DNA of 64,000 nucleotides from positions 3,561,001 through 3,625,000 of the forward strand of contig NZ_CP034783.1 of the NCBI RefSeq assembly GCF_006094435.1, in the 5' to 3' direction. This stretch comes from Pseudomonas sp. MPC6 (GTDB lineage: Bacteria; Pseudomonadota; Gammaproteobacteria; Pseudomonadales; Pseudomonadaceae). The notes under the pieces were generated by a model. The model was not told the DNA's origin and searched no databases. It worked only from the letters and a program-made list of their open reading frames with translations. Below, piece after piece: positions 54,161 to 62,596 of the stretch. A program made the position numbers and the translations under genes. How positions within the stretch are numbered: the stretch's first letter is position 1; every line of letters starts with the position of its first letter.

Positions 54161-54188
54161 GCGGCACACTGTATTTGCAGTGTGCCGC
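54161..54188 (+). terminator. Terminator-like hairpin
   Basis: GCGGCACACTG, loop TATTTG and CAGTGTGCCGC make a perfect 11-base stem nine bases after the preceding stop codon. There is no T-tail, so termination would need help or the hairpin protects the 3' end. Confidence 0.6.
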
Positions 54189-54366
54189 ATTGGGACATCA
54201 CATCGGCTCCGTCAGCCCTGAAGCATGAATTTGCTTCTTCCAGGAAGCAGTCCAGACTAAAAAACACCGCGTCCTCGATTGACGACCATTGCCAATCCGC
54301 CCGGGAATCAGCACCCTGAAACTATTTTTCGTGCTCGACACGCCAATGAACTACAGGAGCAGAGTA

Positions 54367-55332
54367 ATGCCCGCAACCGTTCTGGTACTGGTTGAAACCA
54401 TCAATGATTACCTGCCGATTCTCGAACATCAGGGCTTTCACCTGATTCTGGCCCCGACGCCCGCCGAGCGCGCGGCGGCCATCACCCGGCAGGGCGGTCA
54501 GATCGATGCGGTGCTGACTCGCGGTCCATTAGGGTTGCATGCCGACGAAATCGCCGCCCTGCCCAATCTCAAGATTATCTGCGTGATCGGCGCCGGCTAC
54601 GAACAGGTCGACCTGCAAGCCGCCGCCGACCGGGGCATCACGGTCACCAACGGTGCCGGGGTCAATGCGCCTTCGGTTGCCGACCACGCCATGGCGATGC
54701 TGCTGGCGCTGGTGCGCGACATTCCGCGCTGCGACGCCGCCGTGCGTCGGGGCGAGTGGCCGAAGATCATGCGCCCTTCCCTGGCCGGCAAACGCCTGGG
54801 CATCCTCGGTCTCGGCGCTGTCGGCATGGCCATTGCCAAGCGCGCGGCTCACGGCTTCGACATGACGGTGAGCTACCACAACCGCCAGCATCGCAGCGAC
54901 GTGCCCTACAGCTTCTGCTCGACGCCGACCGAACTGGCGCGCGCCTCGGACTTTCTGATCGTCGCCACCCCCGGTGGCCTGGGCACCAGACACCTGATCA
55001 ACAAACACGTGCTCGATGCCTTGGGCCCCAAAGGCTTCATCGTCAACATCGCCCGGGCCAGTGTCATCGTCACCGCGGATCTGATCAGCGCCTTGGAACA
55101 ACGACGGATTGCCGGTGCCGCACTGGATGTCTTCGATGCCGAACCCCTTGTGCCGGACGCATTCAAGTCGTTGGCCAACGTTATCCTGACGCCGCACGTC
55201 GCTGGTTTGTCGCCTGAGGCAACCCAGGGAACCGTGGAACTGGTGGGCCGCAATCTGGTGGCGTTCTTTTCCGCAGAGCCGGTGCTCACCCCTATCGATC
55301 TGCCGGCATCCCGGGCCCAGGCAGAGCAATAG
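54367..55332 (+). CDS. D-2-hydroxyacid dehydrogenase (glyoxylate/hydroxypyruvate reductase-like)
   Basis: A 321-residue cytosolic NAD(P)H enzyme. The Rossmann loop is GLGAVG (148-153). The catalytic triad is Arg230 (NIARASV), Glu259 (DAEP) and His277 (TPHVAG). The normal G-S after the Arg (ARGxxVDE) is replaced by ARASVIVTADLI. The substrate is probably a small 2-keto acid such as glyoxylate, hydroxypyruvate or 2-ketogluconate. AGGAGCAGAGTA before the ATG at 54367 sets the start. An upstream extension to 54289 is not needed. It stands alone between unrelated genes. Confidence 0.9.
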   Translation: MPATVLVLVETINDYLPILEHQGFHLILAPTPAERAAAITRQGGQIDAVLTRGPLGLHADEIAALPNLKIICVIGAGYEQVDLQAAADRGITVTNGAGVNAPSVADHAMAMLLALVRDIPRCDAAVRRGEWPKIMRPSLAGKRLGILGLGAVGMAIAKRAAHGFDMTVSYHNRQHRSDVPYSFCSTPTELARASDFLIVATPGGLGTRHLINKHVLDALGPKGFIVNIARASVIVTADLISALEQRRIAGAALDVFDAEPLVPDAFKSLANVILTPHVAGLSPEATQGTVELVGRNLVAFFSAEPVLTPIDLPASRAQAEQ

Positions 55333-55477
55333 ACGATCATTCAAACAGGTGTATCAAAAGCAATGATTGCCCGGCAACACGCTCACCTATAAGGGTTGTC
55401 CGTGGTTGTGGGTGTCGGCTGTGCGCATTAGATTAGCCAATAGTCTCAGGCCTCCAAAATAAGCAGAAGGGATAAGC

Positions 55478-56545
55478 ATGGCGCTTACTGACCAGTCCAC
55501 CCGTATCCGCTCCGGCGAAGAACTCGATGCCAGCCTGATCGATCCGTACCTCAAGGCTCATATTCCGGGCCTCAGTGGCCAGCCTGCCATCAGCCAGTTT
55601 CCCGGCGGTGCGTCCAACCTCACCTACTTGCTGGAATACCCCGAACAGGAGTTCGTCCTGCGTCGGCCGCCATTCGGCCACAAGGCCAAGTCTGCCCACG
55701 ACATGGGCCGCGAGTTCCGGATCCTCAATCAGCTCCGGGACGGCTTTCCATACTGTCCTAAAGCCTACGTGCACTGCACCGATGAAACGGTGATCGGCGC
55801 CGAGTTCTATGTGATGGAACGGGTCAAGGGCATCATCCTGCGCGCTGAACTGCCGCCGGAGCTGGGCCTGGATTCGGCAAAGACCGAAGCCCTGTGCAAG
55901 AGCTTTATCGACAAGTTCGTCGAACTGCATCAGGTCGATTACAAGGCCTGCGGCCTGGGCGACCTTGGCAAACCTGAAGGCTACGTCGCGCGGCAGATCA
56001 AAGGCTGGAGCGAGCGTTACGAAAAAGCCCTGACCCCGGACGCGCCGCAGTGGCAAGCGGTCAAGGCCTGGCTCAATGACAAAATGCCGGCCGATCATCC
56101 CACGTCGAGCATCGTGCACAATGATTACCGCTTCGATAACGTGATCCTCGACCCGAACAATCCGATGCAGATCATCGGCGTGCTCGATTGGGAGCTGACG
56201 ACCCTCGGTGACCCGTTGATGGACCTGGGCAACACCCTCGCCTACTGGATCGAAGCCGATGACCCGGCACCGGTGCAGTTGATGCGCCGTCAGCCGAGCC
56301 ACGCCCCGGGCATGCTGACCCGCCGTGAGTTCGTCGATTACTACGGCCAACGCTCAGGCATCCAGATCGACAACTTCGACTTCTACTACACCTATGGCCT
56401 GTTCCGCCTGGCCGGCATCGTTCAGCAGATCTACTACCGCTTCTTCCATGGTCAGACCCAGGACAAACGCTTCGCGCAGTTCATTCACATGAACAAACTG
56501 CTGGAACAGATGAGCTTGCAGGTCATCCGCACATCCAGTCTCTGA
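55478..56545 (+). CDS. Phosphotransferase family protein (APH-like, ACAD10-type)
   Basis: A 355-residue protein-kinase-fold protein. The nucleotide-binding start is FPGGASNLTYLLEYPEQEFVLRRPP. The catalytic loop is SIVHNDYRFDNVILDPNNP (HND...N) and the metal Asp follows in VLDWELTTLGDPLMDLGN. This is the group related to the kinase domain of mammalian ACAD10/11, proposed to phosphorylate hydroxy-acyl-CoA on the way to degradation of 4-hydroxy fatty acids. It precedes an SDR gene by 43 bases, an arrangement common in Pseudomonas and fitting lipid-like substrates. The role is by analogy only. Confidence 0.85.
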   Translation: MALTDQSTRIRSGEELDASLIDPYLKAHIPGLSGQPAISQFPGGASNLTYLLEYPEQEFVLRRPPFGHKAKSAHDMGREFRILNQLRDGFPYCPKAYVHCTDETVIGAEFYVMERVKGIILRAELPPELGLDSAKTEALCKSFIDKFVELHQVDYKACGLGDLGKPEGYVARQIKGWSERYEKALTPDAPQWQAVKAWLNDKMPADHPTSSIVHNDYRFDNVILDPNNPMQIIGVLDWELTTLGDPLMDLGNTLAYWIEADDPAPVQLMRRQPSHAPGMLTRREFVDYYGQRSGIQIDNFDFYYTYGLFRLAGIVQQIYYRFFHGQTQDKRFAQFIHMNKLLEQMSLQVIRTSSL

Positions 56546-56588
56546 CTACGCACCTGGCCCAATAACAAGACTTTCATAAGGGAATCCC

Positions 56589-57356
56589 ATGTCCAAGACC
56601 CAGTTGTTCGACCTCGACGGCAAGATCGCTTTCGTTTCCGGTGCCAGCCGCGGCATTGGTGAAGCCATTGCCAAACTGCTGGCCCAGCAAGGCGCCCACG
56701 TCATCGTTTCGAGCCGCAAACTCGAGGGCTGTCAGCACGTGGCCGACGCCATCGTCGCTGCCGGCGGCAAAGCCACCGCCATCGCTTGCCATATCGGTGA
56801 AATGGAACAGATCAGCCAGGTCTTCGCCGGCATCAAGGAACAGTTCGGGCGCCTGGACATCCTGGTCAACAACGCCGCGACCAACCCGCAATTCTGCAAC
56901 GTACTGGACACCGACCTCGGCGCGTTTCAGAAGACCGTGGACGTCAATATCCGCGGCTACTTCTTCATGTCGGTGGAAGCCGGCAAGCTGATGCGCGAAA
57001 ACGGCGGCGGCAGCATCATCAACGTGGCGTCGATCAATGGCGTCTCGCCGGGGATTTTCCAGGGCATCTACTCGGTGACCAAGGCTGCGGTGATCAACAT
57101 GACCAAGGTTTTCGCCAAGGAATGCGCGCAGTTCGGCATTCGCTGCAATGCCCTGCTACCAGGTTTGACCGATACCAAGTTCGCTTCGGCACTGGTGAAG
57201 AACGAGGCGATCCTGAACACCGCATTGCAGCAGATTCCGCTCAAGCGTGTGGCGGATCCGAGTGAGATGGCGGGGGCCGTGCTTTACCTGGCCAGCGATG
57301 CGTCGAGCTACACCACTGGCGTGTCGCTGAATGTGGATGGCGGTTTCCTGTCCTGA
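56589..57356 (+). CDS. SDR family oxidoreductase
   Basis: A 255-residue classical short-chain dehydrogenase. Cofactor loop SGASRGIGEAIAKLL (~17-31), NNAATN (~94-99), catalytic Ser near VASING and YSVTKAAV (Tyr-x3-Lys, ~158-162), and a C-terminal GVSLNVDGGF are all present. GRxxG-type charge (SSRKLEGC) suggests NADP(H). It is probably co-transcribed with the phosphotransferase-like gene and could oxidise the same hydroxyacyl substrate. A REP doublet follows. Confidence 0.92.
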   Translation: MSKTQLFDLDGKIAFVSGASRGIGEAIAKLLAQQGAHVIVSSRKLEGCQHVADAIVAAGGKATAIACHIGEMEQISQVFAGIKEQFGRLDILVNNAATNPQFCNVLDTDLGAFQKTVDVNIRGYFFMSVEAGKLMRENGGGSIINVASINGVSPGIFQGIYSVTKAAVINMTKVFAKECAQFGIRCNALLPGLTDTKFASALVKNEAILNTALQQIPLKRVADPSEMAGAVLYLASDASSYTTGVSLNVDGGFLS

Positions 57357-57372
57357 ATTCGATTTGTACCCC

Positions 57373-57472
57373 TTGCAGGAGCACGCTTGCTCGCGTTGGT
57401 CGTCAACGATACCGCTGGAAACCTGACACCCCGCGGCTTTCTCAGGTTCTTCGCGAGCAAGCTCCTCCTACA
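57373..57472. repeat. Degenerate REP doublet
   Basis: TTGCAGGAGCACGCTTGCTCGCGTTGG and the facing CTTCGCGAGCAAGCTCCTCCTACA retain the doublet form with a few substitutions. Confidence 0.75.
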
Positions 57473-57490
57473 CCAAAATTCGCACCTAAT

Positions 57491-57533
57491 GAATATTTGT
57501 TCCATATATTGCAATTAAAGAATATTTATTCCA
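57491..57533. promoter_or_regulatory. Repeated operator-like motif before the Gfo/Idh/MocA gene
   Basis: GAATATTTGTTCCA (57491-57504) and GAATATTTATTCCA (57520-57533) are direct repeats 29 bases apart, each nearly palindromic. On the minus strand they read GGAA-N6-TTC, close to the GGAA-N6-TTCC motif known for IolR-type RpiR regulators of inositol genes. The second copy lies 44 bases before the start codon. Confidence 0.6.
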
Positions 57534-57576
57534 TTAATAGCCCTCCTGGAAACAACAATCCAAAAGGATCCCGGCT

Positions 57577-58692
57577 ATGCGCGAACTCGGTATCGGTCTC
57601 ATCGGCACAGGCTTCATGGGCCGCGCCCATGCCTTGGCGTTTCGCAATGTCAGTGCAGTGTTCGAACTCCCCCTGAAGCTCAAACTCGCCGCCCTGGCCG
57701 ACGCCGATCCACAGCGTGCCCGCCACTGCGCCGACGCCTGGGGGTTCGAAACCGCCCACAGCGACTGGCAACAATTGATCGATGATCCCAAGGTCCACTT
57801 GATCGCCATCACCACGCCCAACCACCTGCACTATCCCATGGCCATGGCCGCCCTCAGCGTCGGCAAAGCGGTGTACTGCGAAAAGCCGCTGGCGGTCAAT
57901 CTTGAACAGGCCGACGCCATGCGCCAGGCGGCGAAAGCGGCAGGCGTGGTCACGCGGGTGGGTTACAACTATCAGCACAACCCGATCATCGGCCTGGCGC
58001 GGCAACTGATCGAAAACGGCGAACTGGGGCACATCATCAGTTTCCAGGGGGAGTTCAGCGAGGACTTCATGGCCGATCCCGCATCACCCTGGTCCTGGCG
58101 TTGCGACGCCGGGCATGCCGGCGGTGCGCTGGCGGATCTGGGCAGCCACCTGCTGGCCATGGCCCGTTATCTGGTAGGCGATGTCGAATCGGTATGCGCC
58201 GACACCCAGACCGTGCACGGGCAACGTCCCGCCGCGCCGGGCAGCCAGGAGCAACGCAGCATCACGGTCGATGATCAGGTCCATGCCCTGCTGCGGTTTG
58301 CCAACGGTGCGCGTGGGACATTCAGCAGCAGTTGGCTCAAGCACGGTTACAAGAATCACCTGAGTTTTGAAATCAGCGGCACAAAAGGCACCCTGGCATT
58401 CGATCAGGAGCGCTTGAATGAATTGCGCCTCCATCGCGCCGGACAAGACGGTTTCCAACGCTTGCTGGCGGGACCGAATTTGCCCGGTTACGCCGCGTTC
58501 AGCCCGGCGGCGGGACATCAGTTGGGCTATAACGAACTCAAGACCCTGGAAGTGCATGATCTGGTCATGGCACTGGCCGGGTTCGGTCAGGGTGGCACCG
58601 ATTTCGAGCAGGCGTGGGAAGTCGAACGCCTGGCAACGGCGATTCGCCTCGCGGCGCGAGCATCGCGCTGGGTCAGGCTGGAAGAGGTCTGA
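57577..58692 (+). CDS. Gfo/Idh/MocA family NAD(P)-dependent oxidoreductase
   Basis: A 371-residue sugar or cyclitol dehydrogenase. The Rossmann loop is GTGFMGRAHA (10-19), the EKPLA motif (102-106) carries the catalytic Lys103, and ADLGSHLLAMARYLVG supplies the second active-site region. The family oxidises inositols, sugars and their acids. The inositol-type operator motif upstream hints at an inositol or related polyol, but no other iol gene is visible. AAAAGGA precedes the ATG at 57577. It appears to be a single-gene unit. Confidence 0.88.
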   Translation: MRELGIGLIGTGFMGRAHALAFRNVSAVFELPLKLKLAALADADPQRARHCADAWGFETAHSDWQQLIDDPKVHLIAITTPNHLHYPMAMAALSVGKAVYCEKPLAVNLEQADAMRQAAKAAGVVTRVGYNYQHNPIIGLARQLIENGELGHIISFQGEFSEDFMADPASPWSWRCDAGHAGGALADLGSHLLAMARYLVGDVESVCADTQTVHGQRPAAPGSQEQRSITVDDQVHALLRFANGARGTFSSSWLKHGYKNHLSFEISGTKGTLAFDQERLNELRLHRAGQDGFQRLLAGPNLPGYAAFSPAAGHQLGYNELKTLEVHDLVMALAGFGQGGTDFEQAWEVERLATAIRLAARASRWVRLEEV

Positions 58693-58759
58693 TCGACCAC
58701 CCGGTGAGCGCCCGCCAGCAGCTCTACGCCGCTGGCGGCTTGCGCAAACTGATCCGCGC

Positions 58760-58981
58760 CTACTGCGTGACGCAACGGGTCAGGGTGGTATTGCGGGTCA
58801 CCTGCCCTTCAGCTCGCATGTCGCCTTGCACATCAACGTTTTCAGTGGTTTGGCAGGTACGCACAGGGGGCGGCGGCGGAGCAAGGGGGGGTGGCGGCGG
58901 CGGACTGGCACAACCGCCGAGTATCACCGCGCAGAGGGCAAGCGGCAGTGGCGCAAAAACGCGTTTCCCAAGACTTTTCAT
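58760..58981 (-). CDS. Small proline-rich lipoprotein
   Basis: A 73-residue protein. The lipoprotein signal ends LGGC with Cys24. The mature part begins with SPPPPPPLAPPPPP and ends in a short domain with two Cys (TCQTTENVDVQGDMRAEGQVTRNTTLTRC) likely joined by a disulfide. The proline run should be an extended spacer that reaches away from the membrane. The frame is open to 59128, but ATG 58981 gives the proper signal. Function unknown. Confidence 0.75.
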   Translation of the reverse strand: MKSLGKRVFAPLPLALCAVILGGCASPPPPPPLAPPPPPVRTCQTTENVDVQGDMRAEGQVTRNTTLTRCVTQ

Positions 58982-59069
58982 AGGTTGACCCGCGATAAGT
59001 GATGTACACAGTGGTGTGACAACAAAATATCGCAGGAAAGTCCACGGGCCGGCAACAGAAAAGGCAGTT

Positions 59070-59318
59070 TTACGACGTTTCGGGACGATGCAAGGTATTG
59101 CTCTCAAGTTCATACCGCAGCTCTTCAACCAAAGCTGCCACGGCCTCCGGTGATCTGAGGTTCGTCACATTCAGTCCGCTGACCACCAGGTCCACCTGTC
59201 CCGAGACCGGGTGATACAGCTTCACAGTCACCGAGTTATCACCCGACACGCTGCACTCACAAGCGCGCGGAGAAAACTGCTGCTCCAGTTGCGCGCGCAA
59301 TTGCGTCAGATAAATCAT
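59070..59318 (-). CDS. DUF1652 family protein
   Basis: An 82-residue soluble protein with the DUF1652 pattern: LRAQLEQQFSPRACECSVSGDNSVTVKLYHPVSGQVDLVVSGLN, then LVEELRYELESN. The family is largely confined to Pseudomonas and has no known role. The ATG at 59318 overlaps the stop of a 22-codon small ORF (ATGA), so its translation may be coupled to that ORF. Confidence 0.85.
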   Translation of the reverse strand: MIYLTQLRAQLEQQFSPRACECSVSGDNSVTVKLYHPVSGQVDLVVSGLNVTNLRSPEAVAALVEELRYELESNTLHRPETS

Positions 59319-59383
59319 TGCGATTCACCCTTGGGCTGGTTGACAGCCCCGTCGACCGAAACTGAATTGAATTGGCGAAGCAT
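59315..59383 (-). CDS. Candidate 22-residue small ORF coupled to the DUF1652 gene
   Basis: The minus strand reads ATG at 59383, MLRQFNSVSVDGAVNQPKGE then SQ and TGA (59317-59315). The TGA overlaps the DUF1652 ATG as ATGA. CAAGGAACAGCAC upstream gives an AGGA site at eight bases. It has no obvious regulatory codon run. It may be a leader peptide that sets DUF1652 translation. It may equally be chance. Confidence 0.5.
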   Translation of the reverse strand: MLRQFNSVSVDGAVNQPKGESQ

Positions 59384-59521
59384 GTGCTGTTCCTTGAGCT
59401 GTTCCGAGGGGACGCGATAGCGGTCCAAAGCCCACTACCGCACCCTTACAGACTAAGCACTGCCGCACCCCGCCAGAACATCCATTTGCATCTCAAGGTA
59501 TAGTGCATTTGCACCTTCGCG

Positions 59522-61012
59522 CTAGCCTTTGCCCCGCCACTGACCCGAGAACAACCCGCGCTCGCGGGCCCAGACAATCGCCTCGCTGCGACTGTGCACA
59601 TCGAGCTTGGAATATACCGTCGACACGTGATTGCGCACGGTATTAGGTGCCAGCTTCAGCCGCGCGGCAATTTCCTTGTCGGCCAGGCCTTCGCAGATCA
59701 GGCTGAGCACATCGCGCTCACGGGCAGTCAGGTCAGTGAAGGACACACTGGGCAATTTCGGCGAGTTGCCAGGCTTCACGTTGGCGAGTTTTTCGATCAG
59801 CGTGCGGCTGAACCACGAGGCGTCTTTCATGACCTCTTCGATGGCCGACACCAACTCCAGCTCCGTGCGTTTACGCTCGGTGATATCCATCAACACCAAC
59901 AAATAGCAGGGGTTGTCCTGGATATTCACGGTGTCGGCGGAGACTGCGCAGTCGATCTCCCCGGCATCTTTTTTACGCATACGCACGTCGATCCGGTCCA
60001 GGCTTCCGGTTTTCTCCAACGCCGCGAACAACTTCGTATAAGCGCCTTTGTCCTGAATGAAATCGATCGCCGCGACGGTCTTGCCGAGCACCTCTTCGCT
60101 GGGGTACGCGAAGGTGTCCAGAAATGCTTCATTGACGTCCATGACCACCTGATCGCCGGCGTTACACACCAGGATCGGCACCGGGGTCAGGCGAAAGGCC
60201 TTGGCAAAACGTTCCTCACTCTGGCGCAGAGCGACTTCGGCCTTGTGCCGAGGCTCCATGTCCACGAAGGAAAACAACATGCAGGCCTCGTCATTGAGCT
60301 CCAGGGGTTGGCCGGCGACGATCACCTGTCTGCTGCCCCCTTCAGGCAATTGCAACTCGGCTTGCATCTGCGGAATGGTGGCGCCTTCGCGCAAGCGTTG
60401 CTTGGCCAGGTCTTTGTTCTCGGCCCCTTCCAGCACATCCAATTCATAGGTTGAACAACCGATCACCTGATCACGGGAGTAACCGGTCATTTCCAGGAAG
60501 CCGGAATTGACCTTGATGTAGCGCAAATCGCTGAGGCGACAGATCACCGCCGGGGCGGGATTGGCGTTAAAGGTTTTTTCGAATCGCTGCTCGGCGCTGG
60601 CCCACTCGGTGACGTCGTCCATGATCAGCACCAGCGACTCCGGTTCGCCGGCACTGTCGGTCAGCATCATACTGCGCACGTTGTGGACCCAGGTACGCTC
60701 TTCGTCCCCTGCCAGCCTCACCTCGACCAGCACATCGCTGAACGTCTCGCCCCGAGCCACGCGACTGATCGGGTAATTGTCCGCCGGGACCGGGTGATTA
60801 TTGCGATAGCGCAAGGTAAAACGCCGGGCATACTCTCCGGCATTGGCGCCCAGATCATCGATCCGACTGACGCCATGCATGGCCAGCGCGGCCTCGTTGG
60901 CCCAAAGAATGGTCTGGTCGAGCTCCAGCAGAATCACCCCGTCGGACAGGCCCGCGATGATCTGCTGCAACTGGCGGCGATTGGTTTCGGTGGTCAGGAC
61001 GTCCTGGCTCAT
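59522..61012 (-). CDS. PAS-PAS-PAS-LuxR transcriptional regulator
   Basis: A 496-residue cytosolic protein with three PAS domains (~10-138, ~140-255, ~262-385) and a C-terminal LuxR/GerE helix-turn-helix (~425-485: LTARERDVLSLICEGLADKEIAARLKLAPNTVRNHVSTVYSKLDVHSR). There is no receiver, kinase or membrane segment, so it should be a one-component sensor regulator. PAS cofactors (haem, flavin or small ligand) cannot be told from sequence. GGAGATGCA precedes the ATG at 61012. It stands between the DUF1652 gene and the hydrolase gene, both on the same strand. Confidence 0.9.
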   Translation of the reverse strand: MSQDVLTTETNRRQLQQIIAGLSDGVILLELDQTILWANEAALAMHGVSRIDDLGANAGEYARRFTLRYRNNHPVPADNYPISRVARGETFSDVLVEVRLAGDEERTWVHNVRSMMLTDSAGEPESLVLIMDDVTEWASAEQRFEKTFNANPAPAVICRLSDLRYIKVNSGFLEMTGYSRDQVIGCSTYELDVLEGAENKDLAKQRLREGATIPQMQAELQLPEGGSRQVIVAGQPLELNDEACMLFSFVDMEPRHKAEVALRQSEERFAKAFRLTPVPILVCNAGDQVVMDVNEAFLDTFAYPSEEVLGKTVAAIDFIQDKGAYTKLFAALEKTGSLDRIDVRMRKKDAGEIDCAVSADTVNIQDNPCYLLVLMDITERKRTELELVSAIEEVMKDASWFSRTLIEKLANVKPGNSPKLPSVSFTDLTARERDVLSLICEGLADKEIAARLKLAPNTVRNHVSTVYSKLDVHSRSEAIVWARERGLFSGQWRGKG

Positions 61013-61144
61013 TGCATCTCCACGGGTGTGGCGGCGCTTTTTACGCGCCGCCCTGTGAAGATTACGACCGCGGGCGAGCCTGATCGTGCAGATGCTGTTG
61101 ACCCCACGCGCCGGGAGCTGGCGCAGCCTGCGATCTTTTGCTGT

Positions 61145-62428
61145 TCATGCCGCCAATTTTCCACACGCGATGGCCGCCGAAGCCGCCAGCATCGCCCGCA
61201 ACAGCACCGCACACCCGGCCGCCAGATCATCCGGCGCGGCGTTCTCGATTTCGTTGTGGCTGATGCCGCCTTCGCACGGTACGAAGATCATTCCGGCCGG
61301 GCCGAGTTCGGCAAGGAAGATTGCGTCGTGCCCTGCCCCGCTGACGATGTCCATGTGCGACAGGCCCAGCCCTTGGGCGGCACCGCGCACCGCTTCGACA
61401 CAACCCTTGTCGAAGTACAACGGCGGAAAATCGGCAGTGGGCGTCAGTTCGAAAGTCAGGCCGTGGATCTGGCAGGTGGTTTCAATCACCTCGCGGACTT
61501 CGGCGATCATCGAATCCAGACGCGCCGGTTCCAGATGACGGAAGTCCAGGGTCATGCGCACTTCACCGGGGATGACGTTGCGTGAGCCGGGGTAGGCTTG
61601 CAGGCAGCCGACTGTGCCGCAGGCATGGGGTTGGTGGCCGAGGGCCGCACGGTTGACGGCGCCGACGATGATCGCCGCGCCAACCAGGGCATCCTTGCGC
61701 AAGTGCATCGGGGTCGGGCCGGCGTGGGCTTCGACGCCGCGCAGTTTCAGGTCGAACCATTTCTGCCCGAGGGCGCCCATGACGACGCCAATGGTCTTGT
61801 GTTCGTCTTCAAGGATCGGGCCTTGCTCGATGTGCGCTTCGAAATAGGCCCCGACCGCGTGACCGCTGACCTTGCGCGGGCCGGCGTAGCCGATGGCGTT
61901 CAATGCGTCGCCGACGGTGATGCCTTCGGCGTCGACCTTGGCCAGGGTTTCTTCGAGGGTGAATTTTTCCGCGAACACCCCGGAGCCCATCATGCAGGGC
62001 GCGAAGCGCGAGCCTTCTTCGTTGGTCCAGACCACCACTTCCAGCGGTGCTTCGGTTTCCACACCCAGGTCGTTGAGGGTACGCAGGACTTCGACGCCGG
62101 CCAGCACACCGAAGCAGCCATCGAACTTGCCGCCGGTGGGCTGGGTGTCGATGTGGCTGCCGGTCATGACCGGGGGCAAGTCCGGATTGCGCCCGGGGCG
62201 GCGGGCGAAGATGTTGCCGACGGCGTCGATGCTGACGGTGCACCCGGCCTCCTCGCACCAGCGCACGAAAATATCCCGGGCCCGGCGGTCGAGGTCGGTC
62301 AGGGCCAGGCGACAGACACCGCCCTTGACCGTGGCGCCGAGTTTTGCAAGCTCCATGAGCGACTGCCACAGGCGGTCGCGGTTGATGTGCTGATGGGTGG
62401 ACTGTAGAACGTCGATGGCAGCGTTCAT
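61145..62428 (-). CDS. Zn-dependent N-carbamoyl amino acid hydrolase (beta-ureidopropionase-like, M20 family)
   Basis: A 427-residue M20/HyuC-type amidohydrolase. Di-metal ligands are His92 (GSHIDTQ), Asp103 (GKFDGCFG), Glu137/Glu138 (NEEGSRF), a His in AHIEQGPILE, and the C-terminal His in GGISHNE. A dimerisation lid domain lies at ~215-330. The NCS1 transporter upstream on the same strand points to reductive pyrimidine catabolism, where this enzyme turns N-carbamoyl-beta-alanine into beta-alanine, CO2 and ammonia. Alternatives are allantoate or N-carbamoyl-L-amino acid hydrolysis. A REP doublet separates the two genes. Confidence 0.88.
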   Translation of the reverse strand: MNAAIDVLQSTHQHINRDRLWQSLMELAKLGATVKGGVCRLALTDLDRRARDIFVRWCEEAGCTVSIDAVGNIFARRPGRNPDLPPVMTGSHIDTQPTGGKFDGCFGVLAGVEVLRTLNDLGVETEAPLEVVVWTNEEGSRFAPCMMGSGVFAEKFTLEETLAKVDAEGITVGDALNAIGYAGPRKVSGHAVGAYFEAHIEQGPILEDEHKTIGVVMGALGQKWFDLKLRGVEAHAGPTPMHLRKDALVGAAIIVGAVNRAALGHQPHACGTVGCLQAYPGSRNVIPGEVRMTLDFRHLEPARLDSMIAEVREVIETTCQIHGLTFELTPTADFPPLYFDKGCVEAVRGAAQGLGLSHMDIVSGAGHDAIFLAELGPAGMIFVPCEGGISHNEIENAAPDDLAAGCAVLLRAMLAASAAIACGKLAA

Positions 62429-62492
62429 GATGATCTCCTCAGGCAGTTGTTATAAGTTTTTTCAGGCAGTTCTTTGTCGTTTATGAGGCCGT

Positions 62493-62586
62493 CTTCGCTG
62501 GCAAGCCAGCTCCTACAGGGGGTTGGTGTCGTAAACAAATAATGTGTAAACCCCGGTCAACTGTAGGAGCTGGCTTGCCAGCGAAG
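62493..62586. repeat. REP doublet
   Basis: CTTCGCTGGCAAGCCAGCTCCTACAGG and CTGTAGGAGCTGGCTTGCCAGCGAAG are perfect inverted copies in the gap between the NCS1 gene and the hydrolase gene. Confidence 0.93.
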
Positions 62587-62596
62587 AGGCCCTCCC

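Noticed and set aside
55333..55477. Possible regulatory RNA or gene in the gap before the phosphotransferase-like gene
   Set aside because: I see only ordinary promoter-length sequence without clear symmetry or an open frame.
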